DNA of 64,000 nucleotides from positions 29,601,662 through 29,665,661 of the forward strand of contig CM070604.1 of the NCBI GenBank assembly GCA_036346395.1, in the 5' to 3' direction. The notes beneath the pieces were generated by a model. The model was not told the origin of the DNA. It worked only from the letters and a program-made list of their open reading frames with translations, and made no database searches. Numbering within the stretch: position 1 is the first letter of the stretch; each line of letters begins with the position of its first letter. Shown here in pieces: positions 57,078 to 64,000 of the stretch. The translations under genes were made by a program, and so were the position numbers. The stretch is from Hsuehochloa calcarea. Lineage: Eukaryota > Streptophyta > Magnoliopsida > Poales > Poaceae.

Positions 57078-57403
57078 GACTCGTGGAGGGGTTCCTTAAT
57101 TACCCTTGCCCCCTACCTTGTATCCCTGAGACCACTTTTATTCAGAAATAATAGATTGAAACTTTTGCTCTTGTTCTTCACGCATGGCCAAACCATGTGC
57201 ATGAGAGGAATTGGGAGTTTGCAAATTGAGATCGTTCAACCTTTCCACTGGGAATTGGGAGCACGTGGTCATGAAGTCCAGCACGTGTGTTCTTGTGAAT
57301 TATAGAGTATTAATCCTTGAACGGGCAACGGAAGATCTCTACGATTTAAGAGAGACGTGAGTTTCTTGATCCTACGTCGAGAAGATCCGGCGACCCCGTA
57401 TCA
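57078..57403 (+). repeat. G1 right LTR, 5'-truncated
   Basis: Matches the last part of 43250-44133 from TGACTCATGGAGGGG to CCCGTATCA. The first about 540 bp are deleted together with the end of pol. Confidence 0.85.
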
Positions 57404-57858
57404 GGACGGGTATTACCCCATCCTAGGATCGAAGTAGACAATATAGACAGAGGAGAGACTGCATTCTAGCTCCCCAAAGCCATCTCTCATTCTTGGTATG
57501 TTTGGTTGGAAACCTAGATGTCTGAGAAAAAGTGATGCTTGGGGTAACCTGAAATTCAGATGATTTTTGCCTAGCGAGTCACGTCTAGCGTTATGTTGTT
57601 TGCTTAGAGACATGTGCCTAAGTAAAAACACAAAACCAAAAAGTTTGCTTTGTGAATGAGAAAGTGTAAAACATGAATATGTCTTTAATTAGAATGAACC
57701 AACCCAACAACCATCCTCAATTTACGATAACCACCACAACTACATGGCATGATTCAGGCTCATTTTAAGGGAGCTTTAAGCCGGCTTAGGTTTTGGAAAA
57801 GTCTAAAGCCCAACCCCCAAATTGGCGACTTTGCGTACCATCGCCCTTAAGCCACAAA
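57404..57858. other. unassigned sequence, perhaps remains of C3 flank or MITE
   Basis: TTGGTATGTTTGGTTGGAAA (about 57494) resembles a MITE end. No coding. After removal of the 57864-63046 LTR this joins the C3 LTR side. Confidence 0.35.
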
Positions 57859-59824
57859 TGAAGTGTCGAGGACCGGGGCATTGGACTGAGCCTTTGTCTA
57901 TTCTGAACTAGTCCCGGATTAGTAGCTAGCACACACAGTTGCAACATCGATGTAATCATATCCATACAACAAAATAACTATGAAGCAGACAAAGTAATAT
58001 TCTTAGTAGCAAAAGGACCTTATGGTCAAGTCTTACAAAGGTTGTCATGCAGGGATCAACAACAAAAGATAAAGTTGCAACAGAAACCAAAATATCTCAT
58101 GGTAGCCATCCGACATGTCCACAGGCAATCGAGTGGAGGATGCGACCTAGTTCACAAAGCCTTCGAAGTAATCTTCCTCATAGAACTCGGTGATCCCTTG
58201 TTCTTCTTTGGCAGTCTGATCAACAAGTGGCACAAAGCCGTGAGTACTTTAAAGTACTCAGCAAGTCGTAGACAAATGTATGCAAGTAGTATTCATGCAA
58301 AGCTTGAACAAGGATAGCTTTATGGCTATTTCATAGAAAGCAGTATTGACAGTAAATACAGAAAGTAGATTGCAAAGAATGGTTTAAAAGATTAGTACAT
58401 AAGTAAACAAATTCTTTGAAATAACTAGTGAACACCCACCCCGTTCACTTCCCAACCATTCCAACCAACCCTAACTATTCCAATATTTCGATAAGATCTA
58501 CCCCTCATGTGAAATCACCAGGCATTATCCCTAACCGTGGACACAGCTATACAAATAGTTTTTAACACTCTGCAGAGGTTGTACAGCTTGACCCACAAGA
58601 GATAATCTTCTTTATAAGGCACATGTTTCCTTAGACATGTGAATCAAGGAGAGACTATTACAAGGCTTTTACAAAGTTCTGTTTTGACTCGGTTCTGCTC
58701 ACTAAGGATTCACCATTCTGGACCCCCTCTTGCGCTACAAATCAACCCAAATAGAACAGACTCAAAAAAAAACTTTTACAGGGTTTTTCGCAAAGATCAG
58801 ACAATCTGGGCCCCGAGCTATGGCCCAGGAGGCCCAAGAGGGGGAGGATGGCCATAAGGGGGGCGCCACTCTCCTCCCCCAAACCCTAGCCGCCACCCCC
58901 ATTGGTCACCGTCCTCTCCCCTCCCCCCGTGCGCACCCCTCCCTCCAGGCCATCTCCTCCTTGGTTCGGTAGTTCCCCGACACGGCTTCGCTCCCTCGGT
59001 GCTTCTTCCTCGCTGTGCTATCCAGGACTGCAAAGGAGGGAGAAGCCGAGCTGCACCAATCGAGGGTGAGAAGCAGGAGGACCAAGAAGACGGGTTCCTC
59101 ACGTGAGATCTTCAGTGAGCCTCGGCCACGTATTCAAGGGGTAACGATGATCTCCCCACTGGTTGAGGCCGGTCTCATCTTTAGTTTTTATCGATTAGAT
59201 TTTCCTTGTGCTGTTACACGTAGGTTCAGATATTTGCAATCAGATTGTTCGTCAGGTTTCGCATAGATAACGTCCGAATTGGAGAATTACATCTCCTAGA
59301 GAATTGTAAGTCTTGTTCTCATCTTTCCATAGGCTTAAAGATCACCCAATTCGGAGTTGTGGTCTAAAATTTATGTTGATTTCTATACTGATGTCCAAAG
59401 AGTCTAACGAATATTAGCAGTCGTCTTATTTATTCATTATGATTTAGTTAGGATAATTCAGGGATTTAAAAAAATGATTGTTGTAGAAAATTTCTTAAGC
59501 TTTCCATATTAGTAAAAATCTTGAATTTTGGTTAAACCAATTAAAAGTTATGAATTTTCTTCTACTGTATTATTTTTTGTCTGACAGATTATAGCTACAT
59601 AGTTTCATCTACTTATTCGACACAGAATTTGGTCGAATTAGAAAGTCTCACCAACTAGGTTATTGTATAGGATTTAATTACCTTTCCATAGAGTCTAAGA
59701 TCACACCTTTTCAAGTTTCAGAGCAAAAGTTATGAAGGTTTTAATACTGCTGTCCAGTATAACTTCCTGCTAGACTGTCGTTTAATTTGAGTAGAACAAA
59801 TATATAAACCTTGGGTTTTGGGAA

Positions 59825-59884
59825 GACAAGTTAAAGTGATGTGAGTAGTGTCTTGACAAGTTAAAGTGATGTGAGTAGTGTCTT
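59825..59884. repeat. perfect 30-bp tandem duplication
   Basis: GACAAGTTAAAGTGATGTGA plus ten bases, twice in a row with no mismatch. Confidence 0.95.
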
Positions 59885-60165
59885 CTTATCACGTCGTTCT
59901 TATGTAAGTAATTTACTTATGTAGGAGGAGAGGCTTCGGGATTAGTAGCATCATCCTTGCCTCCTAACGCGTCGAAACGCGAAAGGCAAGTACAATTGAT
60001 TTGAATTGATTGCTATTTTTTCCAAATGGCTGATGATTATGTAATAGATACTTCTGGTATTACTTGTTTCCCTTCATAATTGTTATACCATGATACTTCG
60101 GTAATGTTTTTACGTTCAACATGTTCATTCATTCATCCATTCATGTTTTACCCACGGGAGTAGGA

Positions 60166-60222
60166 TGTAAAGACCCGTCATTCCAATATGGACATGTAAG
60201 ACCCACCATTCCAATGTGGGAA
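60166..60222. repeat. imperfect 28-bp tandem duplication
   Basis: ATGTAAAGACCCGTCATTCC... followed by ATGTAAGACCCACCATTCC.... Confidence 0.8.
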
Positions 60223-61660
60223 AAATTGGATCCTCGTTATGAAACATTCTTCATACGGGCCTTGGATCCCCGCATTTTGGATAATGCAGGCTTGAGTGAA
60301 CACCGACGGGTGTCCACTGGCTATACCGGTATAAGCAGAAGAGGAGGTCATGCATTTCATTCATTCATATGATTTCTGCCACTCCATATTTCTATTTTAT
60401 ATTGTGACTATCATGCTCTTACTCATTGTTGTTCAAATTATTATGTTGTACTTGCTGACTCGTGGACTCATTCTTGATGTGTTTATTTATTTTAGGTAAA
60501 CAATGAAGCCGGCATGCTTGGGAGGGAGTAGTCACGAATCACAACATTCACTTCACCTTATTCACCTTTTAATTAGATGAACATGCTATTACCTTTCACT
60601 TGATAAAAATTGGACTGTAATAAATGGAGTTTGATGGTTTATGTTATCCTTCATTATGATATGGTTGAATCAGTAATTGCCTAAGGATCTTCGTATAGAA
60701 TAATGATAGACTTATCCTAAATGATTTGATATGATTGGATAATTAGAGTTTTGAAATGTTGTTGAATTCTGATTTAATTCATATGTTCATTCTAATAGCT
60801 GTTGTTCTTTTTATGTCATTAGTGGAAAAGTTCTTGATATTTTATTTATGGCATTGCTTGGAGTTAGACATTAGGTAATATATTAGCTTCTGCATAGCCA
60901 GGGTGTTACAGTCAGGTTCACCTCACCTTGGACATGTGGTTGTACGGTATGGCCCAGATCAATGGCACACAAAGTTAAGTCCTTAGTGTCTACTCAGACG
61001 AGTCAACCTCATCCCAAAATTCTCCCCCTTTACTGCACGATCATTCGCCTGAGTATGAAATCATTTTTTGTTCAACCGACCAAATGGCAATCCTTGCCAT
61101 GGCACAACAAATTTTATCAATAGTGGCCATCGCATAACAAAAGAATAAATAAGCATAATACACACTGATGTTGGGATTACAATAATGTCCAACTAAGATT
61201 ACCCAATCCTATGGTATCCAAGGGCACATGTCAACATGTCATTCACAATTATTCAAGGAGTCATACTGTTAAGTAGGTATTTAACTATTCCCAAAGCATT
61301 TGTTATAAACCTAGCAATGCATGTTGATATAAAACAATATAACTTTATAAAATGGGTTCAACATGATCAAAGATCTACGACTTGCCTTCGTTGAAGGTTT
61401 CAGTTGCTTCGATTGTCGGGTCCAAGAGTTCTTCAGAAATGCTGGAATCTATACACGCGCAAAGAGCCAAATAAATAATATAAGACCAAATAAAAATCCA
61501 AAAATTACCAAACTAGAACTAAATGAAAGATACTGAATTTAATGAATTTTGAAATAAAAATTATTCTATTTAGAGTTCACATGCGAAAGTTACAGCCTAA
61601 ACTATTTTTGTTAGAAGAAAAAAAAATCCAATAATTAGGGTTTTAGTTACTGTTCATCGA

Positions 61661-61773
61661 TTCGACTACACGTGGTCGGAAGGAGGTTCGACTACACGTC
61701 GTTGGAAGGAGGTTTCGACTACACGTGGTCAGAAGGCGGTTTCGACTACCAAGTCGGAAGGACATTTCGACCA
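61661..61773. repeat. GTCGAAAC/CGACTACACG tandem array
   Basis: Four units of about 27-29 bp of the form TTCGACTACACGTGGTCGGA followed by AGGAGG. Confidence 0.85.
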
Positions 61774-63051
61774 TCGTCTATAGCGGAAGGAGGTTGCTTG
61801 GGCCGACAGTGAGGAAAACCAAATTCTTGCTTGCGGCGACGCTTCAGCGGCGAGGAGGTGCGCGTGGGGTCGAACGCTGGCTTGCAAAGCCTACACCGAA
61901 GACGAGGATGCCAGAGAGGCTTCAATGGCAGCGCAAAAGGCGGCGGGGAGGAGCTCGGCCAAGCGGCTAGAGGAGGAAGCGAGGGCGGCGGCGGTCGAAG
62001 ACGGCGTAGGCGCTCCGGCGAACTCCCAATGATGACAAGGGAAGCCTCGGGTAGAACACGATCTTGCGAAGCTGGAGGTGAAGACAACGTCAACAGAGAG
62101 TCTTTGTTGGCGGCGAAATCGGCGATGGAGCAAGCTTCGGTCGGTGGCATTCAAACGGAAAATGCAGAGCAGACAGAGCGATGGAGAGAGAGGGATTCAG
62201 GGCAAAAGAAAGAGGGGATCGAGGGGTGCACAGGGCTCCATTCTATAGAGGGGTAGATGGATAGAGGGAAGAGATTGTGCGGTGGAGGTCACATCAGCCC
62301 TTGCATGTTCCGACAATTCCGCTCGGGATTTTCAGAAACCAACGGGAGGAATGGGGTCGGCGGGATTCAAGGAAGTCAATGCTCACGATTTCTTCGAGAT
62401 TTGGCGAAGGATTTGCAGGATTTGATGGAGCTTGTCAGCGGCAATGGAGACGGCACTGTGCAGTGTGCGGGAGAAGGAAACGGGGAGGGAGAAGGTGGCC
62501 TAACAGGTGGGGCCTGGGCGTAGAGAGAGGGGAGAGCAGCGGGGCTAGCGAGGAGAGGTGGGCAGTCACGATGGCCACACGAGAAATGGGGAAGGGAATC
62601 GGGCTGGGGAAATTCGGCCCGGAGAGAGAAAGGGGATTTACATACCTTTTTTATTTAAAGAAAATACAACAAATTCAAAAGGCTTTTAGAAAATAGTAAA
62701 TAAAGTCCAAAAATTCAAGAATAATTCACAAAAATTCCTTGAGTCATTTGGAACTTAATAAAATTATTTAGAACTTTAATTTATCTTTTTTGCAAATAAA
62801 TTATTTTAAATTTTTGTGAATAAGGAAACCCCTTTTTAAATTCCAGAAAATCCAATAAAAGACATAAAATAATCTTTTTGATTTTAAATACTAGAAAACC
62901 CAATAAATCAAGTTTTGAATTAATTGAAGTTTGATTAATTCGTATTAATTTTTTTATTTCCAATTAACCTTTATCAATTTAATAAAATCATATGGTTATT
63001 TTTATTTTGAAAATTTTCAAAAAGCCCAGAAAATTGGGATGTTGCATGAGG

Positions 63052-63592
63052 CACACCTCAGAGCCGAAGCACCTTCCCTTCTAGCTTTATGGGCTTATTG
63101 CGGAAGGGGTAGATTTGTTTGCCACTAGAACTTCAAAAAAATTACCTTCCAAATACCACTAGTTAAAAAAGTTCGCTCACGTATCCCTTCACTCCCTGAC
63201 TTGACGCCTTGCCTCCCCAGGAGCGGCTCACGTGAACGCCTGGACAACTAACACACACAGTCACCTGGATGAATCAACAAAGGTGAACACAAGACAAAAG
63301 TTTTTGTTGCTCAAAACTCCCGCCCAGCCCACTGTATTTCTTCTCACCTTTTATTCTGAACGTACACACTAAGGTGCACTACTTAAATGATCATATGTTA
63401 CCTGTGATAAACACATACGTTACATGCATTACAGCCAATAGGTTGCATGCTATTAGTGTGCCACTAATCCTCAATCGTACACTGTAATTTTCTAGCCGCA
63501 TGCAAAGCCATTCAATGTGGCAATAAATGCACTTGACAACGCCTAATTAAGTCTAACAAAAAATTGAACGTGCAATGTGATTAAGTCTAACA
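63052..63592 (-). repeat. C3 3' LTR (part)
   Basis: Minus-sense start TGTTAGACTTAATCACATTG; the phrase TGTTAGACTTAAT recurs 37 bp later. A TATA-like GAATAAAAGG lies near 63350. The LTR end was not identified. Confidence 0.55.
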
Positions 63593-63601
63593 AATCACAC
63601 C

Positions 63602-64000
63602 CTAATCACGTTGCCCTAATTTTATCTCCTTGATGTCGACGATGCCGATCCTTGTACGTAGCTCCTGGAACTTGACACGGCCCACCGCCTTCGTCAGAAT
63701 TTCAGCTAGCTGCTCTTCGGTCTTGATGTACTCCACCTCAACTTTTTCGTCTTCAATGCATTCCCGAATAAAATGATATCAGGTGTCTATGTGCTTGCTC
63801 CGGTCATGGAACACTGGATTTTTGCTGAGTAAACGAGCCTCTTCATTCTTCAAGTCAACGAGTAAACGAGCGAGCCAGATACCTTGGCAGGCGGCCATTG
63901 TCGTCGCGATATACTCGGCCTCGCAAGTGGACAGTGCCACAACCTTCTACTTCTGAGATTGCCAACTGATGAGGCTGCGCCTGAGCAGAAAGAAGACGCC
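63602..64000 (-). pseudogene. pol: C3 RNase H C-terminal part, partial
   Basis: Reads SLISWQSQK, a TAG (63947-63949) at a usual Gln, then ALSTCEAEYIATTMAACQGIWLARLL with the RNase H Asp/Glu context, a shortened middle, KNPVFHDRSKHIDT, a TGA (63779-63781) where Arg is expected, YHFIRECIEDEKVEVEYIKT, EEQLAEILTKAVGRVKF and IGIVDIKEIK before the final TAG (63602-63604). About a dozen or more residues around the family's VDNQSAI motif are missing; the gap is bordered by GAGTAAACGAGC repeats. The strand and family are secure. The 5' part lies outside the window. Confidence 0.85.

Larger units (their letters stand above)
43214..57403 (+). mobile_element. Ty3/gypsy element G1, rearranged and decayed
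   Basis: Order: tail of a polyprotein, complete LTR (43250-44133), primer site (44137), leader, gag, protease, RT, RNase H, integrase, then a 5'-truncated LTR (57078-57403). Finding coding sequence on both sides of the left LTR suggests a tandem (LTR-internal-LTR-internal) state whose left copy was deleted. Two insertions interrupt it: N1 in gag and an LTR-like piece before integrase. Pol order protease-RT-RNase H-integrase defines gypsy. Many stops; not autonomous now. Confidence 0.85.
58760..60910 (+). mobile_element. 5'-truncated gypsy-type LTR, plus, inside the minus LTR
   Basis: Ends AGGGTGTTACA at 60910 just before GTCAGGTTCACC, which continues the host LTR. GC-rich leader-like part 58800-59150, then AT-rich, then TTGTACTTGCTGACTCG near the end, like other gypsy LTR 3' parts. 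The start lacks a TG terminus and a TSD, so the left end was lost. Confidence 0.55.
57864..63046 (-). mobile_element. gypsy solo LTR (minus) with nested LTR piece
   Basis: Plus strand from TGTCGAGGACCGGGG to TTGGGATGTTGCA, so in its own sense it starts TGCAACATCCC and ends GGTCCTCGACA. Flanks TGAAG (57859-57863) and TGAGG (63047-63051) are a TSD with one mismatch. It aligns in reverse with 30193-33377: GTGAGTACTTTAAAGTACTC block, ACAGCTTGACCCACAAGA, CCCCCTCTTGCGC. About 2.15 kb at 58760-60910 is inserted. A GTCGAAAC array lies at 61661-61773. No coding. Confidence 0.82.
63047..64000 (-). mobile_element. Ty1/copia element C3, 3' end only
   Basis: Reads on the minus strand from the window edge: RNase H coding, stop at 63602-63604, then the 3' LTR starting TGTTAGACTTAATC at 63592. 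The LTR runs left to at least 63052 and its end is hidden by the solo LTR 57864-63046 inserted into or beside it. The rest of C3 lies right of the window. Confidence 0.75.

Noticed and set aside
61725..62696. Gly/Arg-rich ORFs up to 141 codons
   Set aside because: GC-rich promoter part of a minus solo LTR; no domain, and both strands are open.

Overview
This is a eukaryotic, grass-type (Poaceae) intergenic window made almost entirely of transposable elements (TEs) inserted into one another. The evidence is the mix of families: Ty1/copia and Ty3/gypsy pols primed by initiator-Met tRNA, LTRs resembling the BARE-1/Angela/RIRE1 group, 3 to 5 kb gypsy LTRs starting near TGTAACATCCC, and a Mutator-like element (MULE). 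I cannot name the species. I see no intact host gene, no rRNA or tRNA gene and no CRISPR array. Most ORFs on both strands are shadows inside GC-rich LTR leaders. Family names come from my memory of protein and LTR motifs; target-site duplications (TSDs), LTR ends and frames were read from the sequence.

Layout, left to right. 1-1684 is mostly unassigned, with a possible last exon of a host gene at the edge. A minus-strand solo LTR (1690-7476, TSD AACAT) is split by a decayed copia element C1 (1984-7220, TSD AAAAG, 127-129 bp LTRs). A BARE-like solo LTR follows (7609-9024, TSD AAACT), then a minus gypsy solo LTR (9890-14570) carrying a 1.58 kb internal tandem duplication. From 14641 to 36513 lies one MULE, recognised by similar inverted ends and by a transposase pseudogene (27206-29665). 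It has been inflated from about 6 kb to 22 kb: copia C2 (14849-25815, TSD GTCCT) sits just inside its left end and itself holds a gypsy solo LTR (about 15612-19749), while its second gene (from 30154) is split by a gypsy solo LTR (30193-33377, TSD CAAGG) and a BARE-like solo LTR (33896-35510, TSD GAGGG).

37262-43213 is a truncated gypsy LTR hosting another solo LTR (38146-42101, TSD CTCCT). 43214-57403 is a wrecked autonomous-type gypsy, G1 (pol tail, LTR, primer site, gag, protease, RT-RNase H, integrase, LTR remnant). Its gag is interrupted by a minus-strand gypsy element N1 (46295-51357, TSD GAAAG, two 833-bp LTRs) that has no pol but keeps an uninterrupted 740-codon gag-type ORF. G1 pol is also interrupted by an LTR-like insert (about 54330-56160) with clusters of CGGAACTTCCG palindromes. 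57864-63046 is a minus gypsy solo LTR with another LTR piece inside. The right edge (63602-64000) enters the RNase H end of a third copia, C3, on the minus strand.

Working together: nothing here looks like a host pathway. G1 and N1 are the most connected pair. They share the same LTR start (TGATGAGG, which encodes part of an acidic polyprotein tail), LTRs ending in ATCA, the same primer type and a related C-terminal coding tail, so N1 looks like a gag-only passenger of a G1-like autonomous family. Most other entries are solo LTRs with good TSDs, the footprint of LTR-LTR recombination.
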